A stretch of 15,704 bases of DNA from CAZJHX01 sp964545715 (lineage in GTDB: Bacteria > Myxococcota_A > UBA9042 > GCA-2863065). A program made the translations under genes and the position numbers. Each line of letters begins with the position of its first letter. The stretch's first letter is position 1. Under the pieces are notes generated by a model, which saw nothing but the letters and a program-made list of their open reading frames with translations, did not search any database and was not told the origin of the DNA. The DNA lies in assembly GCA_964545715.1 (NCBI GenBank), contig CAZJHX010000213.1, forward strand, positions 1 to 15,704. The letters are read 5' to 3'. Of this stretch, positions 6,883 through 14,220 are shown piece after piece.

Positions 6883-8400
6883 ATGAATCACCGTTCATTT
6901 TTGTTGTGGCTGGCTGTAGCTGTCTTTGTTGGTGCGTGTGGTGATGATGGGGTGGACACCCCGCCGCCGGTTGACGAGCCGGAGCCCGAGTCCACGACGG
7001 ACCCCGAACCCGAACCGACGCCCGAGCCCGAGGTGCCGTCGCTGACGCCTGCGTCCGGGAGCGCCGCCGGTTACTACGAGGTCACGCTGACCCTGCCGGT
7101 CGATGATATCGACCCCGAGTCGGTGACCGGCGTGACACTGGGCGGCGTCAACGCCATCAACCTGACCGCCGGCGACAGCGAGCTCACCATGATGGTGCAG
7201 GGACACGGCGAGGGCGGCCCCGTCGAGGTCGTGGTTGAGCTCGATGACGAGACCACGTCGCTGGGCGAGATCTTCACGTACGACGCGCCTCTGGACCCGC
7301 GCTTTGCCCGCGTGGTGGGCATCGGAGCCAGCCTGACCCAGGGCGTGCAGCGCGGCACACCGACCTATCACGGCTCGTTGATGAGCCCACCGGCGCTGAT
7401 CGCCCGCCAGATGGGCGGCTGGGTCGGCCTGCCGCTGTTTCACCCCGAGTTTCTGCCGCAGATCACCACCGCCGACATCGGGCCCCCGCCGGACTGCGTG
7501 CCGCCCAGCCTTGTCGACTTCGTGACCGAGTCGTCGGCCGAGATCTTCGGCAAGCTGGCGGACCCCGAGAGCGGCAAGTTCGGCTACCAATACGCTCGCG
7601 TGGATGCCGACATCGAGGTGCGCAACCTGGCCGTGGGCGGCAACAAGCTGCGCGACATCGTGCACGGTCCCGACGAGGATGATCTGGGCGGCAACTTCAT
7701 GTCGCACATGGTCTACGACCCGCACGGCGAGTTTCTGGGACCCATCTCCATGACGCAGCTGGATATGGCCGAGGCCCTGAAGCCCACACTGATCGTCACC
7801 ACGGACCTGTACGGCAACGACATCATCAACGCCATCGTCGGCGAGGACATCGTGGACCCCAGCGACATGACCGAGCTGGCGGAGTTGGAGGCCGACCTGG
7901 AGGAGTTGGTGGGCCGTATGGCAGCCACGGGCGCCGAGGTCTTTCTGGCGACGTTGCCCGAGCCCAGCCTTCTGCCGGCGACCAACTTCGCCCGCAAGCG
8001 CATGAAGGAGCTGGGCGTGGAGAACGGTGAGGAGCTGATCGCCGAGGTCGAGCAGCGCGCCGTGGACGCCAACGCCGCGATGACCGTGCTGGCCGCGCAG
8101 TACGAAAACGTGCACATCGTCGACACCTACACGCAGACGCAGGACCTGGTCGCCAACGGAGTGCAGGTCGGTGAGCACCTGCTGACCAGCAAGGTCTTTG
8201 GCGGGCTGCTGGGTTTGGACGGCGTGCACTTCACGGACACGGGCTATGCGGCCATGTCGCAGGTCTTTATCGACGCGATCAACGAGGCGCTGGGCACCGA
8301 CATCCCGCCCATCGACCTGGAGGCGATCTACGCTGCGGACGTGGAGTCGCGCGCCGCGTATGAGGCCGCCGGCTTCGACGTGGACGCCTGCGCTCCGTGA
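6883..8400 (+). CDS. SGNH/GDSL-hydrolase lipoprotein with IPT/TIG-like domain
   Basis: 505 residues. The signal peptide ends in FVGAC (Cys19) and a Pro/Glu/Thr linker follows to residue 45. Residues about 47-140 (VPSLTPASGSAAGYYEVTLT to TSLGEIFTYDAP) fit an IPT/TIG immunoglobulin-like domain. The rest is an SGNH hydrolase with all four blocks: nucleophile Ser150 in GIGASLTQG, Gly252 in NLAVGGN, Asn312 in LYGND, and Asp446 and His449 in LDGVHFTDTGY. It should be an active esterase or lipase at the cell surface; the substrate (lipid, acetylated sugar or other ester) cannot be read from the sequence. AAGGTG at 6869-6874, 8 nt before the ATG, supports the start. Its stop overlaps the next gene's GTG by 4 bp. 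The first 75 bp are markedly T-rich compared with the rest of the gene. Confidence 0.93.
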   Translation: MNHRSFLLWLAVAVFVGACGDDGVDTPPPVDEPEPESTTDPEPEPTPEPEVPSLTPASGSAAGYYEVTLTLPVDDIDPESVTGVTLGGVNAINLTAGDSELTMMVQGHGEGGPVEVVVELDDETTSLGEIFTYDAPLDPRFARVVGIGASLTQGVQRGTPTYHGSLMSPPALIARQMGGWVGLPLFHPEFLPQITTADIGPPPDCVPPSLVDFVTESSAEIFGKLADPESGKFGYQYARVDADIEVRNLAVGGNKLRDIVHGPDEDDLGGNFMSHMVYDPHGEFLGPISMTQLDMAEALKPTLIVTTDLYGNDIINAIVGEDIVDPSDMTELAELEADLEELVGRMAATGAEVFLATLPEPSLLPATNFARKRMKELGVENGEELIAEVEQRAVDANAAMTVLAAQYENVHIVDTYTQTQDLVANGVQVGEHLLTSKVFGGLLGLDGVHFTDTGYAAMSQVFIDAINEALGTDIPPIDLEAIYAADVESRAAYEAAGFDVDACAP

Positions 8401-9245
8401 CCACGAAGCGGGTCACCGCCGCGGGCATCACCTACAACGTGCGCACGGTCGGTGAGGGCCGGCCGGTCGTGTTGCTGCACGGCTTTCCTGAAAACAGCGC
8501 CAGCTGGCGGCACAACGAGGACGCGCTGGTGCAGGCCGGTTATCGTGTCATCGCGCCCGATCTCAAGGGGTACGGCGGCACCGACAAGCCGGTCCCCGGC
8601 GCGGCGCACGGTGACTATCGTGTCAGCACCATGTCGGTGGAGATCGCCGAGCTGATCAACGCGCTGGGCTACGATCGCGCCGACATCGTCGGTCACGATT
8701 GGGGCGGCGTGCTGCTCAGCGCGATGATGCTCACCCGCCGTGACGTCATCGACCGTGCGGTGCTGGTCAACGCGCCGTTCAAGCGCTTCCTCCCATGGCG
8801 GCCGCGGCACATCTACTTCTTCAATCTGCCAAGCCTGCCCGAGCGGCGCTTCTACCGGGACCCGATGGGCTTTGTCGGCGGCATCTTCGACTACTGGTCC
8901 GTGCAGCGCGACTCGTGCACCAGAGCGGACCTCACCGGCTTCGTGCGCGCCTTTCAGACCGACGGGTCGATCAGCTGCGCGTTTGCTTATTACCGTAGCC
9001 TGCGTCGCGACCTGCCGTTTATCATCAAAGCGCAGACCGCGGGCCCTCCCGAGGGCGGCTACCCGCCGGCGATGGTCGTGTTCGGCGCGGGCGACCCGAT
9101 CATGCCGCCGCTGGTCGCCAAAATGGCCCACAAGGACTTGCCCGGCTCGCGCCTGGAGCTGATCGAGGGCGCCGGCCACTTCGTCCACAGTGAGGCGCCC
9201 GAGCGCTTCAACGCGGCGCTTCTCGACTTTCTACAGCAGCGGTGA
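8397..9245 (+). CDS. Alpha/beta hydrolase, epoxide-hydrolase/dehalogenase type
   Basis: 282 residues, starting at a GTG that overlaps the previous stop (GTGA, 4 bp), which suggests translational coupling. The HGFPE motif (His28, oxyanion-hole HGxP), the GHDWGG nucleophile elbow with Asp101, acid Asp233 in GDPIMPP and base His261 in GAGHFVHSEAPE give the Asp-Asp-His triad of epoxide hydrolases and haloalkane/haloacid dehalogenases. The paired tyrosines in FAYYRSL and the HGxP motif favour an epoxide hydrolase, but a dehalogenase is not excluded. There is no signal peptide, so it acts in the cytoplasm although it is coupled to a surface esterase gene. The 3' end overlaps cardiolipin synthase by 15 bp tail-to-tail. 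Confidence 0.92.
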   Translation: MTTKRVTAAGITYNVRTVGEGRPVVLLHGFPENSASWRHNEDALVQAGYRVIAPDLKGYGGTDKPVPGAAHGDYRVSTMSVEIAELINALGYDRADIVGHDWGGVLLSAMMLTRRDVIDRAVLVNAPFKRFLPWRPRHIYFFNLPSLPERRFYRDPMGFVGGIFDYWSVQRDSCTRADLTGFVRAFQTDGSISCAFAYYRSLRRDLPFIIKAQTAGPPEGGYPPAMVVFGAGDPIMPPLVAKMAHKDLPGSRLELIEGAGHFVHSEAPERFNAALLDFLQQR

Positions 9246-10652
9246 CAGCAGCCGCGCGCCCGCCCGCGCAATACGGCGCCAATACGGGACCGGCCCCAGC
9301 AGCACGGCATCGGAGTTTTCGCGATAGCCCTCGATGAGCTCGGCCACGTTGGCGCACACGGCCGAGTCGAACACAAAGGCGGTCACCTCGCGGTTGAGCC
9401 GAAAAGACCGCATGTCCATGTTGGCTGAGCCGACCGCAGTGACCCAGTCATCGATCACCAGCGTCTTAGCGTGCACCATGCCGCGATACCGATGGATGTG
9501 CACCCCGGCCTCCAGCAGCGGTTCGAAATAGCCGGCGGCTGCGACCGCGACCAGCCCCAGGTCGTTTTCCCCCGGCACGATAATCTGCACATCCACCGCG
9601 CGCAGAGCGGCGCTCGTGATCGCCTCCTCCAGTACCTCGCTGGGGATGAAGTACGGGCTGGTCAGCCACACGCGCTCGGTCGCGGACGCGATCGCCTGCA
9701 CCAGCATGCGGTGGATCGGGCTCCAGGGGCTGTCCGGGGCCGAGTCGACCACCTGCACACGCGCGTCCCCCGGGTGCAACAGCGGCTGCTCGGGAAAGTA
9801 GCGGTCGGAGTCGCTCAGCTCTCCGTGTTTGGGGCTTGCGTACAGCCAGTCCTCGGCAAAAGCGCGCTGCAGCGCCAGCACGGCGGGGCCGTGAAGTTGC
9901 AGGTGGGCATCTCGCCAGCCGTCGGCGTACTCGTTGCCGATGTTCATGCCGCCCGTGAAGCCGACCAGCCCGTCCACGACCATGATCTTGCGATGGTTGC
10001 GGAAGTTGATTCGGTCGCCGCGCCGAAACCGGCTGAAGGGGCCCAGTGGATTGAAGACGGCGAACTCCCCGCCCGCCTTTACCAGCGGCGCCCAGAAGCT
10101 GTCCGGCAGCGCAAGCGATCCCACGGCGTCGTAGACGACGCGCACCTCGATGCCGGCGGCTGCCCGGTCCGTGAGCTTGTCCCGAAAACGGCGGCCCACC
10201 TCGTCGTCCTGAATGATGTAGGACTCCAGATGGATGTGGTCCTTGGCCTGGTCCATTTCCCGCATCATCGCGGCATATGTCTCGTTGCCGTCCTCGAGCA
10301 CCCCGCAGCGGTTTCCAGGGGTCGCCGGCGTCTCAGCCACCTTGTTGCCCAGCGCCAGGAGCGAGCGTGTTCGAGCGTCGTCGTCCGCGGCCCGCCAGTC
10401 GGCCGGGTGCCAGGCCCGGCAACGCTCCAGCACCTTCTCAACGCGGCTCTGCGCCGTCTCCAGGCGCTTGAACTTGCGCCGCCTCATCGGCTCGCGCCCG
10501 ATCAGCAGATAGAGCCCCACCCCGACCACAGGGATCAGCAGCACAGCCAGCAGCCACGCCATGGTGGTGGTCGGCCGACGGCGGTCGACCAGCAGGAAGC
10601 CGAAGACGACGACCAGCTGCGCGACGATGACGCCGATGGTGATAGGGCCCAC
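9231..10652 (-). CDS. cls: Cardiolipin synthase (phospholipase D superfamily)
   Basis: 473 residues, typical of ClsA-type enzymes. Two N-terminal membrane helices (about 3-22 and 32-52) are followed by two PLD domains. Each has an HKD motif: His220 in NHRKIMVVDG with GFTGG behind it, and His394 in VHAKTLVIDD with VGSANMDMRS behind it. It joins two phosphatidylglycerol molecules into cardiolipin plus glycerol at the inner membrane. The start is GTG at 10652; no in-frame ATG gives a better N-terminus, and GGGGC precedes it. It follows the deacetylase stop after only 9 bp, so the two form an operon. A specific paralogue (clsA, B or C) cannot be assigned with certainty; two N-terminal helices favour ClsA. 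Confidence 0.95.
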   Translation of the reverse strand: MGPITIGVIVAQLVVVFGFLLVDRRRPTTTMAWLLAVLLIPVVGVGLYLLIGREPMRRRKFKRLETAQSRVEKVLERCRAWHPADWRAADDDARTRSLLALGNKVAETPATPGNRCGVLEDGNETYAAMMREMDQAKDHIHLESYIIQDDEVGRRFRDKLTDRAAAGIEVRVVYDAVGSLALPDSFWAPLVKAGGEFAVFNPLGPFSRFRRGDRINFRNHRKIMVVDGLVGFTGGMNIGNEYADGWRDAHLQLHGPAVLALQRAFAEDWLYASPKHGELSDSDRYFPEQPLLHPGDARVQVVDSAPDSPWSPIHRMLVQAIASATERVWLTSPYFIPSEVLEEAITSAALRAVDVQIIVPGENDLGLVAVAAAGYFEPLLEAGVHIHRYRGMVHAKTLVIDDWVTAVGSANMDMRSFRLNREVTAFVFDSAVCANVAELIEGYRENSDAVLLGPVPYWRRIARAGARLLSPLL

Positions 10653-10661
10653 GCCCCGATG

Positions 10662-12389
10662 TTACCGCAGCGCTGTGAGGAACGCGTCCAGCTCGTCCGC
10701 CAGCTCCACATACTCGTGCAGTAGCACGACTACCGGCTGGGGAGCGCGCGCCGACCACCGAGCGGCCAGCTCGATCAGGCGCTCGGGCGCTGTCCCGCGC
10801 TCCCAGTCCGGAGCCCCCGCATTCCAGCGAAGGGGCGCCCGCAGGCCCGACAGGTGAAACGCGTGGCGCATGCGGTCGCTGCCGGATCGTGTTCCGCCTG
10901 GCAGTCGGCCAAAGACGACCGGGTATTGGCGGCCCAGCGCCAACGTCAGCACGCGGCGAAAGAGGGCGACGCTGTCCCGGATTTGCTCGGGCCGCCACGC
11001 GCGCATGTGCAGGTGCGGCTCTGTGAAGTGGTCCATGCCGTGAAAGCCGATGGCATGTCCGCCGTCCACGACGCGCCGCAGCAGGTCGCCGGTTTGCTTG
11101 GGCTGCTCCAGCCACCGGCGCGCCATGGTGCGTCCCACGAGAAAGAAGGTCACCTTGACCCCGTGCTGGTCCAATACGTCCAGAATCGCGTGCATCGCTG
11201 CGGGGCGCGGGCCGTCGTCGATGGTCAGCTGCAGCCCTCTCGGCCACCATGTGGGTTGGTCCAGCTGCGGGTCGAAGCGGTCGAAGTCGTCCGGATACGT
11301 TTGGCCGGCCGCCGCGCGCTCCATCGCCGCCGCGGAAGGTCGGGCCAGGCGCGTGGGTCCGGCCAGCTGTGCGGCTGCCGCGGGGCTCCAGGCGACGCTT
11401 GCGCCGAAGCGTCGCCGGGCCTTGTCGTTGAGCAGCCAGGCCAGCTTTGCCGGGGCGCTGGGCCGTGACGGCCAGAGGCTGTGTCGTACACCCAGGTCAC
11501 GCAGCCACGTCTCGTTGGCCACGGGCAGCCCGGAACCGGGTCGCTCGGGGAAGCGGGGGGCCTTCTGCACAGCCACCTCGATGCCGTTGCGCGGGCCCCC
11601 GATGCGCGCGCACTGGGGACCGACGGCGCGCCACGTCGCCGGGGTCGCCCAGGACGCGCCGTTCAGCGACCACAGCACGGCCTGGCACTCTTCCGGGATG
11701 CCGCGCGTCAGGCCCCATACCGCCAGCTGCGCGCGGTATGAGCCCATGGCGTCCGCTGGCGCGTGGGTGGTGGCGTGCTCCAGAGCCCTGGTCAGGCGGC
11801 TCGCCATCGCCGGTCGCACATCCCAGGGGGTCGTGCTGACCAGCCGCGCGGCCATCGCCAGGCGCACGTCGGCGTCGCTGATGAAGGGCAGCGCCAACCG
11901 AAAGTAGACCTGCTCCCATGGACGGTCCAGCGCATCCAATGCGGTGATCAGCGCGAGCTGGCTGCGTGCGTCTCCGCGCCCCGACAGCAGCGCCTGCATC
12001 AGCGTGGCGTGGCTGAACGTGTCGTGCCAGGCCCCGAGCGTGGCTGCTGCGACCGCCAGCACCATGGGGCGCGCCGATGTTCTTAGGTGCGCGCGCAGGG
12101 ACGGCGCGATCGAGCGGTCGCGCTGCGCCGCCAGGGCAAGCAGGCACGATGCGGCGGCTGCCTGATCCGAGGCTGCGCACGCCTTGAGCACCTCCGCAGC
12201 AGCGCGGTAATCCGTGACACCGAAGAGGTGAGCCGCTCGCGCGAGATCGTCCTGAGCCAGCGCGGGCCAGACGTCCAGTACGGGCTGCAGCAGTCGGCCC
12301 GTCGGGGAGTCGGGACGCGGCCACGCATGGGCGCCGGGCGTCGCCAGAGTCGCCGTCAAAATCAGAAAAGTGGCCAAAAAGCCGCGCAT
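10662..12389 (-). CDS. Secreted polysaccharide deacetylase (NodB/CE4) with large helical N-terminal region
   Basis: 575 residues from the ATG at 12389, chosen because it begins a clean signal peptide (MRGFLATFLILTATLATPGAHA) with GTGGGG just upstream; an upstream TTG adds 13 residues and spoils the signal. Residues about 30-370 are Ala/Leu-rich and helical, with HEAT-like character (VLAVAAATLGAWHD, ADVRLAMAARLVST); no family is recognised. Residues about 385-575 are a NodB domain: LTIDDGP (Asp391/Asp392), HGMDH (His450, His454) for metal binding, RLPGG, and VVLLHEY. The metal triad Asp-His-His is intact, so it should remove acetyl groups from a polysaccharide or peptidoglycan in the periplasm or outside. 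It is first in an operon with cardiolipin synthase. The 11-bp repeats lie 31-74 bp upstream of its start. Confidence 0.9.
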   Translation of the reverse strand: MRGFLATFLILTATLATPGAHAWPRPDSPTGRLLQPVLDVWPALAQDDLARAAHLFGVTDYRAAAEVLKACAASDQAAAASCLLALAAQRDRSIAPSLRAHLRTSARPMVLAVAAATLGAWHDTFSHATLMQALLSGRGDARSQLALITALDALDRPWEQVYFRLALPFISDADVRLAMAARLVSTTPWDVRPAMASRLTRALEHATTHAPADAMGSYRAQLAVWGLTRGIPEECQAVLWSLNGASWATPATWRAVGPQCARIGGPRNGIEVAVQKAPRFPERPGSGLPVANETWLRDLGVRHSLWPSRPSAPAKLAWLLNDKARRRFGASVAWSPAAAAQLAGPTRLARPSAAAMERAAAGQTYPDDFDRFDPQLDQPTWWPRGLQLTIDDGPRPAAMHAILDVLDQHGVKVTFFLVGRTMARRWLEQPKQTGDLLRRVVDGGHAIGFHGMDHFTEPHLHMRAWRPEQIRDSVALFRRVLTLALGRQYPVVFGRLPGGTRSGSDRMRHAFHLSGLRAPLRWNAGAPDWERGTAPERLIELAARWSARAPQPVVVLLHEYVELADELDAFLTALR

Positions 12390-12419
12390 CGAAACCCCAC
12401 AATCGCACCACCTGAGGCT

Positions 12420-12463
12420 GATCACCAAAAGATCACCCCGCGGTCACCGCGCCGTCACAGGCG
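12420..12463. promoter_or_regulatory. Four tandem 11-bp repeats, candidate operator for an OmpR/PhoB-type regulator
   Basis: The units are GATCACCAAAA, GATCACCCCGC, GGTCACCGCGC and CGTCACAGGCG, beginning at 12420, 12431, 12442 and 12453. TCAC recurs exactly every 11 bp, about one helical turn, in 7-bp cores with 4-bp spacers. This is the layout of PhoB/OmpR-family sites, though the core is not the classical Pho box CTGTCAT. The array lies 31-74 bp upstream of the deacetylase start and 63-106 bp upstream of the small membrane protein start, so it could act on either promoter. The pattern is seen directly; the function is inferred. Confidence 0.55.
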
Positions 12464-12514
12464 CCGGGGCGACGGTTCCCATGGTGTTTGGCGAAGAAGA
12501 AATAACTACTTTTC

Positions 12515-12520
12515 GGAGGT
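12515..12520 (+). promoter_or_regulatory. Consensus Shine-Dalgarno site of the four-helix membrane protein gene
   Basis: GGAGGT sits 5 nt before the ATG at 12526 inside an AT-rich leader. It is the strongest ribosome site in the window and fixes the start of the following gene. The surrounding AT-rich bases should leave it unpaired, so high translation is expected. Confidence 0.85.
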
Positions 12521-12525
12521 AATAA

Positions 12526-12945
12526 ATGGGTTTGGTTACTGGTGCATGGCTTGTCGCTTTGGGTCTTCTCGGTGCTGCGAGTCTCGTGATCGCGAAGAAG
12601 CCGGACGCGAAGAAGCTCATCGATAAGATCTCGCCCTACCAGGGCTGGATGGGCGCGATTTCGGCCCTTTGGGGCGTGTGGACCATCATCTCCGCCATTT
12701 TGAATATCGGCATGCTCAGCGTGGCCCCGGTTTATTGGGTCAGCTTCCTGGCCGTGGGCATCGTCGAGCTGGCCCTGGGCCTGTTGCTTGGCGTCGGCGT
12801 CTTGAAGACCTTCATCAAAGACACAACCGCGCAGGCCAAGATGGACCAGACGATCGTGCGACTTGCGCCCAAGCAGGGCGCGCTGGGTCTCTTCGCTATC
12901 GGCCTGGGCGTCTGGATGGTCGTCGCCGGGTTCGTCTTCGCGTAA
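12526..12945 (+). CDS. Small membrane protein with about four transmembrane helices, function unknown
   Basis: 139 residues. Hydrophobic stretches near residues 2-22, 40-62, 66-92 and 116-138 predict four membrane helices. Between the first two is a charged segment (KKPDAKKLIDKISPYQGW), and a second polar segment (KTFIKDTTAQAKMDQTIVRL) lies between helices three and four. No catalytic motif or named family is recognised; it looks like a conserved inner-membrane protein of the kind annotated hypothetical. The consensus ribosome site and T-rich first codons, unlike the G+C-rich neighbours, suggest strong expression. It starts downstream of the 11-bp repeat array, divergent from the deacetylase. 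The 175 bp after it contain no gene. Confidence 0.8.
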   Translation: MGLVTGAWLVALGLLGAASLVIAKKPDAKKLIDKISPYQGWMGAISALWGVWTIISAILNIGMLSVAPVYWVSFLAVGIVELALGLLLGVGVLKTFIKDTTAQAKMDQTIVRLAPKQGALGLFAIGLGVWMVVAGFVFA

Positions 12946-12979
12946 TCCGCAGCACTCCTTCTCCGAGCGAGGGCCCGTC

Positions 12980-12996
12980 TCGACCGCCACGGTCGA
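12980..12996 (+). terminator. Weak hairpin after the four-helix membrane protein gene
   Basis: TCGACC and GGTCGA form a 6-bp stem around a GCCAC loop, 35 bp past the stop codon. No T-run follows, so it is not a good intrinsic terminator; it may be an RNA 3' structure or chance. The rest of 12946-13120 shows no gene and no clear promoter, although one for the next gene could lie in the AT-richer stretch 13082-13110. Confidence 0.25.
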
Positions 12997-13120
12997 AACA
13001 TGTCGCGCCACCACCACCACCTCCGGTCAGCCCTCACCAGGCCGCGGCGTGGTTGGACCTCCGGCGCCGGGCGGGCCCTCGCATTTGCACACATCCTATT
13101 CAACGTGTTGGATGTCTCTC

Positions 13121-14182
13121 ATGACTCGAGAGCTCGTGATCGGTGGCAGCTGCCTTGCGCTTGGCCTGGTTTTTGGTTTTCAGTTGGCGCCCCGGGAGCA
13201 CACATCGCCGGTGAAGAAGGCGGTTGCACCGCCCCAAGCGCCCGCGCCCGTGGCCGCGACACCGGCGGAGAAGACGCCGCCCGCCGCCGAGCTCGCAACC
13301 CCATCCAAGCCGACCCCCGCGCCCACGCCTGCCACACCCGTCGCTGCCGCCGACCCGGCGCTGGAAAAGCAGGTGGCCGCGCTGACCGCGGAGCGTGATG
13401 CCTTGAAGGCGGCGGTGGCCACGGCAAATGCCGCGCGGGACGAGGCGCTGGAGAAGCTGAAGGGCGCCGGCGTAGAAGACATCGCGGACCTGTCGGAAGC
13501 CTTTGAGACCCTGGCGGGGAAGGGCGCCGCGGCGTACGGCGGCAAGACCTTCATGGACCTGTCGCGCCGGCTGAAGGCCAAGGGCCCCGAGGGGGTGAAG
13601 ATGCTCGTGGAGGCGCTGTCTGGCAGCGCCGGGGCGGAGGCGCGCTTTCTGGCGTCGGGTCTGCTGGAGCAGATCGGGGATCCGGCGGCCCTGCCGGCGC
13701 TGGGCAAGGCGCTGGCGGAGGACAAAGACATGCTGGTGCGCCGGTCGGCATCGCACGCGGTGGCGGTGATCGGCACGGACGACGCCCTGGCCCCGCTGAG
13801 AACGGCGATGGGCGCCGACGAGGACTGGGGCGTGCGGGTCAACTCGGCGTACGGCGTGGCCAAGCTGGGCGGCGAGGACGGGCTGAAGATGCTGTCGGAC
13901 GCGTACTTCTCACAGGACACGCCCCAGGAGTACTTGCTGGCGATTCTGGGCGGGCTGGCCGATGTCGCGGCGCCGTCCACGGCGGGCACGTTTCGACGGA
14001 TTCTGGGCGACACCGAGGATCCCGCCTACCTGATGATCTCCATGGGGGCGTTGGCAAAGATGAAGGACACGGACTCCCTGGCGGCGCTGCAGAAGATCGC
14101 CGATTCGGAGCTCGCTGAGGCCGTACGAAACACCGCACGGCGCACCATCGACGCGATCAACGCCCCACCCAAGCCCAAGTGA
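13121..14182 (+). CDS. Membrane-anchored coiled-coil/HEAT-repeat protein
   Basis: 353 residues from the ATG at 13121; an in-frame ATG at 13112 is equally possible and adds three residues. No strong ribosome site distinguishes them. Residues about 5-22 (LVIGGSCLALGLVFGFQL) form one membrane anchor. A Pro/Ala/Lys linker reaches to about residue 85, and a heptad-like coiled coil follows (KQVAALTAERDALKAAVATA, about 88-128). Residues about 140-350 are helical repeats of HEAT type, with signatures such as ARFLASGLLEQIGDPAALPA, DMLVRRSASHAVAVIGTDDA and WGVRVNSAYGVAKLGGEDG. Such proteins bind other proteins; no enzyme motif is seen. The large domain should face the periplasm if the N-terminus is a signal anchor. 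The winged-helix kinase gene begins 38 bp downstream, so the pair may be co-transcribed and work together. Confidence 0.83.
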   Translation: MTRELVIGGSCLALGLVFGFQLAPREHTSPVKKAVAPPQAPAPVAATPAEKTPPAAELATPSKPTPAPTPATPVAAADPALEKQVAALTAERDALKAAVATANAARDEALEKLKGAGVEDIADLSEAFETLAGKGAAAYGGKTFMDLSRRLKAKGPEGVKMLVEALSGSAGAEARFLASGLLEQIGDPAALPALGKALAEDKDMLVRRSASHAVAVIGTDDALAPLRTAMGADEDWGVRVNSAYGVAKLGGEDGLKMLSDAYFSQDTPQEYLLAILGGLADVAAPSTAGTFRRILGDTEDPAYLMISMGALAKMKDTDSLAALQKIADSELAEAVRNTARRTIDAINAPPKPK

Positions 14183-14184
14183 CC

Positions 14185-14214
14185 TTGGCGGCGGGCCGGG
14201 CGCGGAGTAACAAT
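14185..14214 (+). promoter_or_regulatory. Candidate sigma-70-like promoter for a leaderless kinase transcript
   Basis: TTGGCG (14185-14190) and AACAAT (14209-14214) are 18 bp apart, each four of six to consensus. Transcription would then begin about 7 bp further on, at the ATG at 14221. No Shine-Dalgarno lies at normal distance: the nearest GGAG ends 13 nt before the ATG. The gene may thus have its own leaderless mRNA or be read through from the HEAT gene. Confidence 0.3.
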
Positions 14215-14220
14215 AGCGCC

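Noticed and set aside
6895..8229. 444-residue minus-strand open frame
   Set aside because: Antisense to the SGNH lipoprotein, whose catalytic blocks are all intact on the other strand.
9471..10724. 417-residue + strand open frame
   Set aside because: Antisense to cardiolipin synthase with both HKD motifs; no recognisable protein features.
3309..12389. A xylan-degradation locus (GH10-like protein, SGNH esterase, CE4 deacetylase)
   Set aside because: The GH10-like protein seems inactive, the genes lie in different operons on opposite strands, and no transporter or other glycosidase is present.
12390..12428. Upstream TTG start for the deacetylase
   Set aside because: It adds 13 residues before a clean signal peptide, would run into the first repeat unit, and the ATG at 12389 has a better ribosome site.
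12420..12463. Calling the 11-bp array a Pho box
   Set aside because: The period fits, but the core RTCACC is not CTGTCAT, and no phosphate genes are nearby.
12863..13120. Longer start for the HEAT protein overlapping the four-helix membrane protein gene
   Set aside because: The added residues are Ser/Pro/Thr-rich shadow sequence, and the membrane anchor begins at the ATG near 13121.
13000..13398. 132-residue frame beginning with a His-rich stretch
   Set aside because: It overlaps the HEAT gene in another frame, and the His run is a chance CAC repeat in the spacer.
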